From the NCBI RefSeq assembly GCF_042427585.1, contig NZ_JBHMFC010000034.1, positions 1-64,000 on the forward strand: a stretch of 64,000 bases of DNA, written 5' to 3'. The stretch comes from Pseudalgibacter ostreae (GTDB lineage Bacteria > Bacteroidota > Bacteroidia > Flavobacteriales > Flavobacteriaceae). The notes beneath the pieces are model-generated. The model was not told the DNA's origin. It did no database searches and saw only the letters and a program-made list of their open reading frames with translations. Below are positions 47,301 to 55,230 of the stretch, one piece after another. Every line of letters starts with the position of its first letter. The stretch's first letter is position 1. A program made the position numbers and the translations under genes.

Positions 47301-47485
47301 TCTGTCGTGGTTCCCTTATTGGTTCCTTGAATCAAAACAGTAGCTCCTGGCAAAGGCATATTCTCCTCATCGGTAACTGTTCCTGTAACCGTCGAATTTT
47401 GAGCATATACAGTTGTTGATAATAGAATAACTGATACTGCAAAAAAAAGTCGTTTTCTAAATGAACTTTTCATTCTGTTCTTCAT
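44348..47485 (-). CDS. SusC-like TonB-dependent oligosaccharide transporter, PUL unit 2
   Basis: This 1045-residue receptor has a signal peptide (ending TTVYAQ) and a carboxypeptidase-D-like domain (VTGTVTDEENMPLPGATVLI). It continues with NEVVVIGYGEVKRKD and the plug (ASLDQAMAGRIAGVQAT, IKIRGTGSL, MEVLKGPSAVAIYGARGGNGV), then a 22-stranded-type barrel ending in GLSATF. It heads the main minus-strand operon running through SusD, the lipoprotein, GH88, three lyase-type genes and two sulfatases. Upstream lie a perfect 15-base palindrome (47571-47585) and a TAATTTTG box (47522-47515). Confidence 0.95.
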   Translation of the reverse strand: MKNRMKSSFRKRLFFAVSVILLSTTVYAQNSTVTGTVTDEENMPLPGATVLIQGTNKGTTTDFDGKYTLNFGGKKTLVISYLGYATKEIKIGDKSIINVQLLADASQLNEVVVIGYGEVKRKDLTGSVSSLDVGDVNRAPVASLDQAMAGRIAGVQATSSQGRPGSGSNIKIRGTGSLTQSSSPLYVIDGFPIEDFDVSSLDQADIASMEVLKGPSAVAIYGARGGNGVILITSRDGVRGKTEVSYNAFYGFNEISNRIDVLSPYEFVNLRYDVDPVQAANQYGPSNLYLNADGNSIKGIDWQEEVFRDTEVQSHNVSINGGAADTRYNLSLSSYGSDGLLQNSGFDRTYIKLKLDQKISKKLKAGANVSYTTTEVTGTHTSTNILNPDGGSSNARFNLLKDIIQGRPTGGLFYTNEELLLSPEDPDTEEGAPISNPIVNSLTQKRVDKKNYLLFNGFLSYKIVNNLELKVTGGIRQLNRKRENFDEVNSAFQRRNGYTRGEIRVSDQTNSLISSTLTYRNKFNDHSLTAMLGFDYQNRVESYVIASGSNFPEPNLGVDDLGSATEAGFPQSYKSPTDVLSSLFYRISYGFKSKYLATATLRRDGSSKFGANNKYGLFPSFGGAWRFSDESFLKDFKPLSDGKFRVEWGQVGNNRIPAFVSSAILNSTTYGENNGITAGVAPSNLANPDIKWEAQEQVNFGVDLGFFNDRITLNADWYRKTSRDLLLKAPTPASSGFQDVYRNIGEIQNEGLELALNTQNLKGGAFTWDSNINLTFPKSKTISLVESDILYSSSSWSSSNVSQDAFANDYITEVGQPFGLMYGFVDNGLYRAEDFDGDGKPFVEVSFNDEKLGYRKYVDLNGDGVINDDDKKVIGNPEPKFFGGFSNNFAYKGFDLNVFFQWSYGNDIYNANRILWTSNLKSHRNFIPEIINRWKDTNTPEQNAAATFRDINDNSEVLTSQYIEDGSYLRLKTVSLGYTFNKKWINKIGMQRFRIYVTGQDLFTWTSYTGFDPEVSTRGGGLTSGVDFGAYPRSKTFIGGLSATF

Positions 47486-47514
47486 TTTTCTTATTTAGTT
47501 TAAATTAGTTTGTT

Positions 47515-47522
47515 CAAAATTA
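47515..47522 (-). promoter_or_regulatory. Possible -7 box of the unit 2 operon
   Basis: TAATTTTG on the minus strand matches TAnnTTTG about 30 bases before the SusC start. No good -33 box is seen, as expected if an activator is needed, so this stays tentative. Confidence 0.3.
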
Positions 47523-47570
47523 TGATTTAAGATGGGGCATGGTAGGGTCAGATGGTTCAATTTAAAGGGG

Positions 47571-47585
47571 CGTTTGTTACAAACG
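47571..47585. promoter_or_regulatory. Perfect palindrome upstream of SusC 2
   Basis: CGTTTGT-T-ACAAACG has 7-base arms around one base, about 50 bases upstream of the putative -7 box. Between them lies a degenerate tandem repeat with GATGG cores. It is probably an operator. Confidence 0.4.
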
Positions 47586-47661
47586 AAAAGAAAACAAAAA
47601 CCTAAAACACTGTTTAACAAACGATTAAAAAGAAACACCTCTTCTTTACGTTAAACTTATC

Positions 47662-49632
47662 TTAAAGACTATAGCCTAACGTATATGTTTTCCCATTAAC
47701 AGAAACTTCTATACGCATCTTAGCATCCGACTCCTTGGTTATTTTACTTGACACGTTTAAGGCCGTCCCTCTTCCATCTTCTGGATATACCACCGAAACC
47801 ATTGAAATAGGCTTTTCATCTTCCTTTATTATAGAAAAAGCGACTCCTTTTCGAGGAATTTCTTCTCTGTAACTGTAGGACACCTTTAACGTTTCTGGTA
47901 TTGTAGTAATCTCACTTTTGGATGATGCTACAACCTGTACATTGGGTTCGCTTTTATTATCGGATTTAAACGTATTGTTCTTAAAATTATATTTTGCGTC
48001 ACCTTCCTTAATCTGATAACGAACTTTTACATTGCCGGTAGCGCTTCCAATAGCTTCATCGATAATTACAAAAAAAGATTGATCTACAAAAAACACGGAG
48101 CGTCTATGGCTCAGGTTCTCATAGCTCTTATTTTCATATACCAAATAATCAAGATTTTCTGAGGTGTGCCATTTCAATTCTTTTGTGTTTATAAGAATAT
48201 CTTTATCGTCTAGTGTTAAAGTTTGATGGATTGAAGATTGTCTGTACCAATTTCGTTGGTTCATGACTTCTTTATCGCCAGCATACACATAACAGCCCGC
48301 ATCTGGCATTAGATTCACGCCTTTATGCCATAGCTCAAAAGTACCATTGTCAGGTTGGGTATGAAATTCTCCACCACGTATCCCTGCTCGCATAATTAAG
48401 GCCGTGCTTTGTGAGTCCCAACCATTTCTAAATGCTGTTAACCCTGTTTCCGATAGTCTTGTTGACAAAACATCAGGAGCATGTCCCTCTTCCCCCCCCG
48501 TGGCATAATATTTAATTATCGGATCTTCTGGAAAAATGGTACTCCACTCTTTATATTTTTTCGTCATGGCCTCACTAGGTGTCGCCCAAGCATCTCCAAA
48601 CATGGGGTAGCTCATATCGGGAAACGACACTTTAAGGCTTGCATATATCATATCTTTTATAGTAGCTAAGTACTCGCTTGGGAACTCATGTTCTAAATTC
48701 CAAAGCTGAGCCATTCGTAATCCTTTTAGGAAGGTTTCAATACTACCTATATGATAATGTTGACTTATCTCGAAATGGAATCCGTCGTTCAAAACCTGTA
48801 CTTTCATTTCTTCATTTAAAATAGCAATGCCTTCTTTCCTCCATCTTTCAGCATTTTTAAACTCTTGAAAAAAACCACCACCGTAAATCATTCGCTGTGC
48901 TTGAAACAATCTGTGATTTCCTTTCTCTGTATAATTAGCACTAACCAGTTCTGCTTGTTCATGATAATTCAATAAAAACGTCACTAAAAATTCAGGCGTA
49001 AAATGTTCTGAATTTACAAAAAAATTAAAAAGTGTGGTTTGGTCCTGTACCCTTCTAGAGGTTTCCAAAGGGCGCCATGCAAACCGGTCATTTTCTTTGG
49101 AAAGCCCTTTTGGGTTATCCTTTATCCAATCTCTTAACTGGAATACCCATTCTTTGGCATACTTTTCATTTCCGGTAGACCAATAGGCTTGCCCCATAGG
49201 AATCCACCAATACATGCGGTTTACTTGCCATCTGATTTCGTTATCCTTTACTGGCCAATAATCCCAATCAATATCTTTTCCATAATCTAAATACCCATAC
49301 CCTTTATGTACAAAGAACTTATGCTCCATACCTTTATTGGCTTTTTCTAAATCCAGTTTTCCTATTTCTTTTCCCAGCCACGACGCCTTGTCAGAAGCAT
49401 TGATATCTGGATGCTCAATATGCGTTCTATTACGATAATACTTCAATAATTCGTCTGCTGCCTTTTTATAGTCTTCTTGCTTTACCTTTTCTTTTACTGT
49501 TTCTAATCCATCTGCATTTAAATCCAACAATTCAAATACGCTGGCATCAATAATGGTCTGACCTTGAGCAGATACGACCATGCTAATTATGCTAACGATT
49601 AGCAATAATCTAATGTTTTTAATCCATTTCAT
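47662..49632 (-). CDS. Heparinase III-type heparan sulfate lyase (PL12)
   Basis: This 656-residue protein is collinear with Pedobacter heparinus heparinase III (659 residues). Its signal peptide ends near VSAQGQ. Shared stretches include FFVHKGYGYLDYGKDI, WPVKDNEIRWQVNRM, FAWRPLETSRRVQ and NWYRQSSIHQTLTLDD. The catalytic residues fall at nearly the same numbers: Asn239 in GNHRLFQAQ, Tyr293 in SQHYHIGSIE and His424 in GGEFHTQPDNGTFEL. It cleaves glucosaminyl-uronate links in low-sulfated heparan sulfate by elimination, and is likely periplasmic. It lies upstream of SusC 2 on the same strand, about 175 bases apart, behind the T9SS binding-protein gene and its hairpin. Confidence 0.93.
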   Translation of the reverse strand: MKWIKNIRLLLIVSIISMVVSAQGQTIIDASVFELLDLNADGLETVKEKVKQEDYKKAADELLKYYRNRTHIEHPDINASDKASWLGKEIGKLDLEKANKGMEHKFFVHKGYGYLDYGKDIDWDYWPVKDNEIRWQVNRMYWWIPMGQAYWSTGNEKYAKEWVFQLRDWIKDNPKGLSKENDRFAWRPLETSRRVQDQTTLFNFFVNSEHFTPEFLVTFLLNYHEQAELVSANYTEKGNHRLFQAQRMIYGGGFFQEFKNAERWRKEGIAILNEEMKVQVLNDGFHFEISQHYHIGSIETFLKGLRMAQLWNLEHEFPSEYLATIKDMIYASLKVSFPDMSYPMFGDAWATPSEAMTKKYKEWSTIFPEDPIIKYYATGGEEGHAPDVLSTRLSETGLTAFRNGWDSQSTALIMRAGIRGGEFHTQPDNGTFELWHKGVNLMPDAGCYVYAGDKEVMNQRNWYRQSSIHQTLTLDDKDILINTKELKWHTSENLDYLVYENKSYENLSHRRSVFFVDQSFFVIIDEAIGSATGNVKVRYQIKEGDAKYNFKNNTFKSDNKSEPNVQVVASSKSEITTIPETLKVSYSYREEIPRKGVAFSIIKEDEKPISMVSVVYPEDGRGTALNVSSKITKESDAKMRIEVSVNGKTYTLGYSL

Positions 49633-49707
49633 TTAGTTCGTTTTTTAGTGTTTAATCATTTGGTACCGCAAGGAGAAGATGTTATTAAAATCCTGATTCT
49701 CTAATAT

Positions 49708-49740
49708 AAAAGAGCGATTTTGAATAAAAACCACTCTTTT
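49708..49740 (-). terminator. Hairpin between the T9SS binding-protein gene and PL12
   Basis: aaaagag (49708-49714) pairs with ctctttt (49734-49740), extended inward by gatttt/aaaacc with two mismatches. On the minus strand it follows the binding-protein stop and is bounded by T/A runs. Confidence 0.5.
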
Positions 49741-49760
49741 ACAGCTTATCACTATCAATC

Positions 49761-50504
49761 TTATTCCTTAACAATTTTTACTATTCCTATGCTTGATCCA
49801 ATCTTTACTTTCATATTATATATGCCTTTAGATAAACTCGCGATATTAACCATTGGCTTTGAAGGATTGTCCATTTTAAGATGTAATACTTCTTGCCCTA
49901 ACAGTGAGTAAATTTGAATTTGTTCTACTGGCTGTGTTGAAGAAAAATTAATTTCATTTTGCGCTGGATTAGGAAACACTGAAAACTTAAATTTTTCAAG
50001 AGACTCCACATTTAAGGTCGCTTTGTTATCAAAAATGATATAATCGATTTCAACATTATCGGCAGGACCATTTAAATTTGTATTTCTTTCCGTGAAACGA
50101 ATCGTAATAGCATCCACAACCCCAGACCAGCCATCTGCACCAGTCAATTCTAAATCATAAGTTTTAAAATCAGCATCTTCGGTTGTCATAGCTGTATTAA
50201 TAAACGTATTATTATCGTTGGCTGCATTTCTAATCACAAACCTTATTTCATTAATGATGCTACTCTTATTTTTGAGTCTTAAGTGGACGTAACCCTGTGT
50301 GCCAGCATCAATACCATTTACATATTGAATATTAGGGTTTTTATGGTTATCGGGGGTTAAAGTCATGATACCACCAGCAACAGCAACTGCTGCATTTTTA
50401 CCTTCCCAACCTTCTAAATCAGCGTCGGTATCGAAATTAAAAGTTTGTGCCCGTACTGTAAAGGACACAGTTAACAATATAACCAAAAGTGTAATTTTTC
50501 TCAT
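49761..50504 (-). CDS. T9SS-exported small beta-sandwich protein, possible carbohydrate-binding module
   Basis: This 247-residue protein has a signal peptide (ending FTVRAQ). A single beta-rich domain follows (about 21-160: FNFDTDADLEGWEG, HLRLKNKS, FKTYDLELTG, VEIDYIIFDN) that resembles carbohydrate-binding jelly rolls. It ends in a T9SS sorting domain (FSVFPNPAQNEINF ... GIVKIVKE). No catalytic domain is present, so it is probably a secreted or surface-attached glycan-binding protein. It is the first gene of the minus-strand cluster, and its upstream region carries the tandem GGAACA repeat shared with two other units. Function is inferred from fold pattern and context. Confidence 0.72.
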   Translation of the reverse strand: MRKITLLVILLTVSFTVRAQTFNFDTDADLEGWEGKNAAVAVAGGIMTLTPDNHKNPNIQYVNGIDAGTQGYVHLRLKNKSSIINEIRFVIRNAANDNNTFINTAMTTEDADFKTYDLELTGADGWSGVVDAITIRFTERNTNLNGPADNVEIDYIIFDNKATLNVESLEKFKFSVFPNPAQNEINFSSTQPVEQIQIYSLLGQEVLHLKMDNPSKPMVNIASLSKGIYNMKVKIGSSIGIVKIVKE

Positions 50505-51285
50505 AATAATAGTTTTAAAAGTTAATTATTTGTTAGCAAAAAACATCAATTACCTGGAAATCAATACCGAAGATGTTATACCTTCAAAAGTAAAAGAACA
50601 CGCTATATTCCTTAAGTTCAAATGTTCCATAAGAAGCGTGTAATTGTTCCATTCAGATGAAATCCCATCTTTGTTTTCTGTTAAGAATACAAGTTTTGTA
50701 CAATTATCGTTTATAATTAAGCACCACCCTTAAAAGAATTAAGACATTAAGACCGGAACGAAATTCTTCATGTTCAGATTTTTGTTTGGAAAGCATCGCA
50801 TGCTTAACAGTTTATACAATTCTATTGAGTTTTGACTATTTAGCTAAAAAACTACGTCCTAAACTCCTTAAATGAACCCCACTAAACTTATACTAAAGGA
50901 AATGGCTTATTCCCAGAACACCTTTCATCTTCTACTGTTTTTTTTTTAATCCAATTACTACAGGGGATAGTTTTCTCAATCATTATTATAGCTTTTCAAT
51001 CTTCTGCTTTAAATCCTATTCCAAAGGTTATTATATTTTCACAACACCTACCAAAGCCTATTAATGTAACTTATGCCTGCGATTTATGTTACCTCTGTAT
51101 GCGTTTTAAAAATGCCCCAACCCTAAATTTGTAGATAGCGCCATTAAAGAAAAAGCATTAAAATATATCCCGTTAGTTTTATACCCTAACATCGATTCAC
51201 GCAACACATAGTACCCCAGAAGCATAATATATGGACAGGTATTAAAAAGCATTAACATTTTTAAAATTTAATCGCAGTAATCCTT
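50505..51285. other. Long divergent regulatory region
   Basis: About 780 bases separate the T9SS binding-protein gene (-) from the Tat-signal gene (+). Besides the tandem repeat at 50616-50650 there is a small dyad aagcat-cgc-atgctt (50791-50805). A start-less protein-like stretch near 50960-51130 (SIIIIAFQSSALNPIPKVII) may be a decayed gene, but I cannot identify it. Confidence 0.45.
50616..50650 (-). promoter_or_regulatory. Tandem 22-bp-spaced repeat upstream of the T9SS binding-protein gene
   Basis: On the minus strand GGAACAATTACAC (50650-50638) precedes GGAACATTTGAAC (50628-50616), exactly 22 bases apart. The second half-site matches the repeats upstream of the PL21 and BNR genes. Confidence 0.55.
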
Positions 51286-53193
51286 ATGAAAACAGAGCGT
51301 AGAGCATTTATAAAAACAATAGGAATGGGTAGCTTCTTATTAACAACAGCACCACATTTGGCTTCAGCTCCAATAGAAGACCTCTGCTTTCATGATGACG
51401 ACCTTTTGAGTCTTAGCAGTAAACTGCTTAAGGAATGGTGCAACACCTTATTGCAATATCAAATTAAGGACAAAACCCAAAGCGGTTTGTTTGGAGGTAT
51501 ATTATGTCCGTCATGTGCTAGAATTCATGGCAGATGTCCAGAAGCAATCTACCCGCTTATGTTTCTTGCAGAAACAACAAAAGATAAGCGGTATTTAAAT
51601 TCTGCAATCGCCTTATATGATTGGATGGAAACAAATGTGAGCCATCCCAATGGTTCCTGGAGAAATGATGTTAATATATCCAATTGGGACGGCACCACCG
51701 TTTTTATGGCTATTGCTATAGCCGAATCCTTAATATCCTTTGGACATCTCTTATCAAATCAAATAAAACAACAATGGCTATCAAGACTTAAAAAAGCTGC
51801 TGACTTTATTTACACAAATTTTCACATTAAATATTCCAATATCAATTATCCAATTAGCGCGACATATGCCTTAGCATTATTTGGAGATTTATTTAATGAG
51901 GAGAGATATAAAACCCATGCAAAGCAACTGGCTTATGAGGTACTAGAATACAAAACTCCAAACGACAATTTATTATTTGGAGAAAGAGGTAAAGGAAATG
52001 ATATGGTAAGCCCCAAAGGATGCTACCCTATAGACTTAGGCTACAACATAGAAGAATCCCTGCCTATGCTCACTCTGTATGGACTTAAAACCCAAGATTC
52101 TGTGATTTTAGATGCTGTAGCAAAATTTTTACAAGCTCATATGGAATTTATGCTACCAGATGGCGCATGGGACAACAGTTGGGGAACTCGAAATTTCAAA
52201 TGGACCTATTGGGGTAGCAGAACTACGGATGGCTGCCAAACAGCCTATGCATTAATGGCTGATAAAGACGCCCGGTTTTATAAAGTAGCTTTACAAAACA
52301 CGAAATTATTAAAAACATGCACCAGTGAAGGTTTATTACAAGGTGGCCCCCATTACAATTCCCATGAGGTCCTACCATGTATCCATCATACATTCTGTCA
52401 CGCAAAAGCATTAACAACCATCTTATCAAAAGGACTCCCTGAAACTTTAAAAAAAGAAAGCACTAAACTTCCAAGAGAAATCCCTTATGGCGTAAAAGTA
52501 TTTCGAGACATTAATACTTGGTTAGTCTCTAACCAAAATTGGAAAGGGACCATAACTGGCTATGACAAAGAATACTCCTTTAAAAATGGACATCCTACTG
52601 GAGGATCCTTAACCATGCTTTGGCATAAACACCTAGGACCAGTATTAGCTTCAAGCATGAATGTTTACCAACTCTTTGAAGCCTCTAATATGCAAAGTGA
52701 TTTCGACCCGAATTCGATATCTTTAACAACAAGGTTCCAAACTCGAGATGGAATGTATATGAATATTAGTGATTTAAAGTCTAATATTAAATACAACATT
52801 TATGAAGGAAACATTATTTTTACTACGCAATCCAAATTGGTAAACGCGAATCAAGAAAGTCCAGAAGACAGAGCTATTTATTGCCAGATAACATACATTT
52901 TCTCTAATGATTCGGTAAGTATTCTTGCAACACATGATTCTGAAAAAACAGATTATGTAGATTTTATTCTTCCCATAATTTCTCCATCTAGAGAAAAGTA
53001 TAATTTAGTATCTCAAACCTCAGCAACCGTCCAAAAAGCCAAAGGCATACTCGAGATAAAATCTGACAAGCCCCTAAAACTCTTACCCATGTTTCCAAGT
53101 AAAAACAGAATATTTAATCATGTTCCTGGAATGGAAGCTATTCCTTTCGCTATAACAAACAATACTATTGAAATAAAGATCCGTTTCATATAA
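51286..53193 (+). CDS. Tat-signal protein of unknown family, candidate new polysaccharide-degrading enzyme
   Basis: This 635-residue protein starts with a twin-arginine-like signal (ERRAFIKTIGMGSFLLTTAPHLASA). Residues about 45-380 are predicted helices in toroid-like repeats (PEAIYPLMFLAETTKDKRYLNSAIALYDWM, YPISATYALALFGDLF, DGCQTAYALMAD), as in GH88, PL12 and other (alpha/alpha) enzymes. The last 230 residues are beta-rich. Conserved-looking sites include CPSCARIHGRCPEA, WGTRNFKWTYWGSRTTDGC and GGPHYNSHEVLPCIHHTFCH. I do not recognise a named family. It begins a (+) trio with two sulfatases (gaps of about 20 bases), so it probably acts on the same sulfated glycan. Lyase or hydrolase activity is inference. 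Confidence 0.65.
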   Translation: MKTERRAFIKTIGMGSFLLTTAPHLASAPIEDLCFHDDDLLSLSSKLLKEWCNTLLQYQIKDKTQSGLFGGILCPSCARIHGRCPEAIYPLMFLAETTKDKRYLNSAIALYDWMETNVSHPNGSWRNDVNISNWDGTTVFMAIAIAESLISFGHLLSNQIKQQWLSRLKKAADFIYTNFHIKYSNINYPISATYALALFGDLFNEERYKTHAKQLAYEVLEYKTPNDNLLFGERGKGNDMVSPKGCYPIDLGYNIEESLPMLTLYGLKTQDSVILDAVAKFLQAHMEFMLPDGAWDNSWGTRNFKWTYWGSRTTDGCQTAYALMADKDARFYKVALQNTKLLKTCTSEGLLQGGPHYNSHEVLPCIHHTFCHAKALTTILSKGLPETLKKESTKLPREIPYGVKVFRDINTWLVSNQNWKGTITGYDKEYSFKNGHPTGGSLTMLWHKHLGPVLASSMNVYQLFEASNMQSDFDPNSISLTTRFQTRDGMYMNISDLKSNIKYNIYEGNIIFTTQSKLVNANQESPEDRAIYCQITYIFSNDSVSILATHDSEKTDYVDFILPIISPSREKYNLVSQTSATVQKAKGILEIKSDKPLKLLPMFPSKNRIFNHVPGMEAIPFAITNNTIEIKIRFI

Positions 53194-53216
53194 TTTTTTT
53201 AAATCAACGCTTAATT

Positions 53217-55211
53217 ATGATATTTAAAAACTATTCTGCATTATTAATATTTTTTTTAATATTGATATCCTGTAATAACAAAACCGAAAAGGAGCAACCT
53301 TTAGGAAAACCCAACTTTCTGTGGATTACGTTCGAAGATTCCAGCCCATATGGGTTTAGCTGTTATGGCAATACTGATTTTAAAACCTCTACAACAGATA
53401 GTTTGGCCCTGAAAGGAATTCAATATACAAACGCCTGCTCCACCGCGCCACATTGTTCTCCAGCTCGATCTACGCTAATAACAGGTTCTTTTGCGACTAC
53501 CTACGGAATGGATGTGCATAGAGAACAATATGAAACGCCCTCGGATATTTTTTATACGGAGTATCTAAAAGAAGCAGGTTACTTTTTGGCCAACAATGAC
53601 AAAACAGATTACAACTCTACCATAAATCACCAAAATCTTTGGGACGAATCTGGTCGTAATGCCTCTTATTGGAGTGAAAAAAGAAAACCTAACCAACCCT
53701 TTTTTGCTGTTTTTAATACTGCTGCCACCCATATGGGAAGAATGCGAACCATTACAACCGAAGGTAGAGGAAACTATGATGAATTGGGTATTAATCCAGA
53801 AACCATAACCTTACCAGGCCATGTTCCCGATCTTCCAGCGGTACGGTCAGATTTAGCTGTGCATTTAGAGTCCTATATAGGTGTAGATGCCTGGCTGGCA
53901 ACATTTCTAAAAGACCTTAAACAAAGAGGCTTAGATGAAAATACCATTATTTTCTTTTATAGTGACCACGGAGGCACCTTGCCAAGAGGTAAAGGATTTC
54001 CTTTTGAATCTGGTTTAAAAGTACCTCTTATTGTTCATTTTCCTGAAAAATGGCAAAAACATTATGGTATTGAACAGGGTGTTAGCGAAAATAGACTCGT
54101 TGGGTTTGAAGATTTTGCGCCAACCATACTGAATCTTGCGGGTATAAAAATTCCCGACTTTATGCAAGGAAAGCCTTTTTTAGGACCAAATTCCGCTAAA
54201 GAAAAAACTTATCAATTTGGATTTAGAACCAATCAGGAAAATTACCACTACGACCCTTCAAGAACAGCAAGTGATGGTAAATTCAAATATATCAGAAACT
54301 ACATCCCTCATAAACCGTTCGCCCTAAGAAACTTATACCAATGGGGTATGCCTGCAAATTTAGCTTGGGATGATTATGTTATATCTGGAAAGTGTACAGA
54401 CGAAAAATGGCTACAACCCTTTAAGCCAAAAACTTCGGAAATGTTATTCGATTTGGAAAAAGACCCAGATGAATTAAACAACTTAGCTTATAATACTAAC
54501 TATGGAGAGAAATTAATCGAACTTAGAACTGCTGTGTCAAACCATATTCGTAAATCCAAAGATTTAGGTTTATTTGTAAGAGGACTTAGAAAAAAAGAAG
54601 GCGGGTTATACAAATGGGTTAAAGAAACAGATTTCCCGTTAGAAGATCTATATGTAGCTGCTGAAACGGCAAGTATGCCTACTATCGAAGATGTCCCTTA
54701 TTTATCTGATATTTTATCAAGCCCACACCCTGAAATTAGGTATTGGGGAGCTGTTGGTTTTAATACGCTAGCATCCAGAGGACAACTTCAAGACGCACCA
54801 TTGCCCTTGAAAAAAGCTATGAAAGACCCTACTAATCAAGTATCTACCATGGCCGCCGAGGCACTCTGCTATATTTCAGATAATGACGAAGCCCTTTCCA
54901 TTTTATTTGAACGCTTTAAAAACAACGACAACCCAGCATACTCTGCATTGGAAACCTTAACCTGGTATCCAGAACAAAAAAAGAAGCTTGAGCGTTATGC
55001 GGATAAATTGGAAATTTTACTGGCCGAAAATGAAAAAAATGCTGATGACAGAATGAGTGTTTACTTAAAAATACGCTCCTTATTGGTAAACCTGGGAAGA
55101 ATACCCGTTTTGGATTTATATCCAGAAAGCGACAAGGAAAGAGGAAAAAAACTTAGCATAAAATCTAGACAATTTGTATATCCTGACGGCATACTATCAA
55201 GTGAAAATTAA
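53217..55211 (+). CDS. S1 sulfatase with C-terminal HEAT-like extension, sulfamidase-like
   Basis: This 664-residue lipoprotein (signal ending LILISC) has a sulfatase catalytic domain. PNFLWITFEDSSPYGFSCYGN and the formylglycine motif CSPAR with Cys80 fit the S1_8 group, which includes N-sulfoglucosamine sulfohydrolase. FFYSDHGGTLPRGKGFPFESGLKVPLIVHFP is also typical. After about residue 480 the chain continues with a helical repeat region (PEIRYWGAVGFNTLA, NQVSTMAAEALCYIS, PAYSALETLTWYPE) that looks like HEAT repeats. Removal of N- or O-sulfates from glucosamine-type units is the likely role. It lies between the Tat protein and a second sulfatase. Confidence 0.87.
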   Translation: MIFKNYSALLIFFLILISCNNKTEKEQPLGKPNFLWITFEDSSPYGFSCYGNTDFKTSTTDSLALKGIQYTNACSTAPHCSPARSTLITGSFATTYGMDVHREQYETPSDIFYTEYLKEAGYFLANNDKTDYNSTINHQNLWDESGRNASYWSEKRKPNQPFFAVFNTAATHMGRMRTITTEGRGNYDELGINPETITLPGHVPDLPAVRSDLAVHLESYIGVDAWLATFLKDLKQRGLDENTIIFFYSDHGGTLPRGKGFPFESGLKVPLIVHFPEKWQKHYGIEQGVSENRLVGFEDFAPTILNLAGIKIPDFMQGKPFLGPNSAKEKTYQFGFRTNQENYHYDPSRTASDGKFKYIRNYIPHKPFALRNLYQWGMPANLAWDDYVISGKCTDEKWLQPFKPKTSEMLFDLEKDPDELNNLAYNTNYGEKLIELRTAVSNHIRKSKDLGLFVRGLRKKEGGLYKWVKETDFPLEDLYVAAETASMPTIEDVPYLSDILSSPHPEIRYWGAVGFNTLASRGQLQDAPLPLKKAMKDPTNQVSTMAAEALCYISDNDEALSILFERFKNNDNPAYSALETLTWYPEQKKKLERYADKLEILLAENEKNADDRMSVYLKIRSLLVNLGRIPVLDLYPESDKERGKKLSIKSRQFVYPDGILSSEN

Positions 55212-55230
55212 TTAGAATAAACTTAGATTC

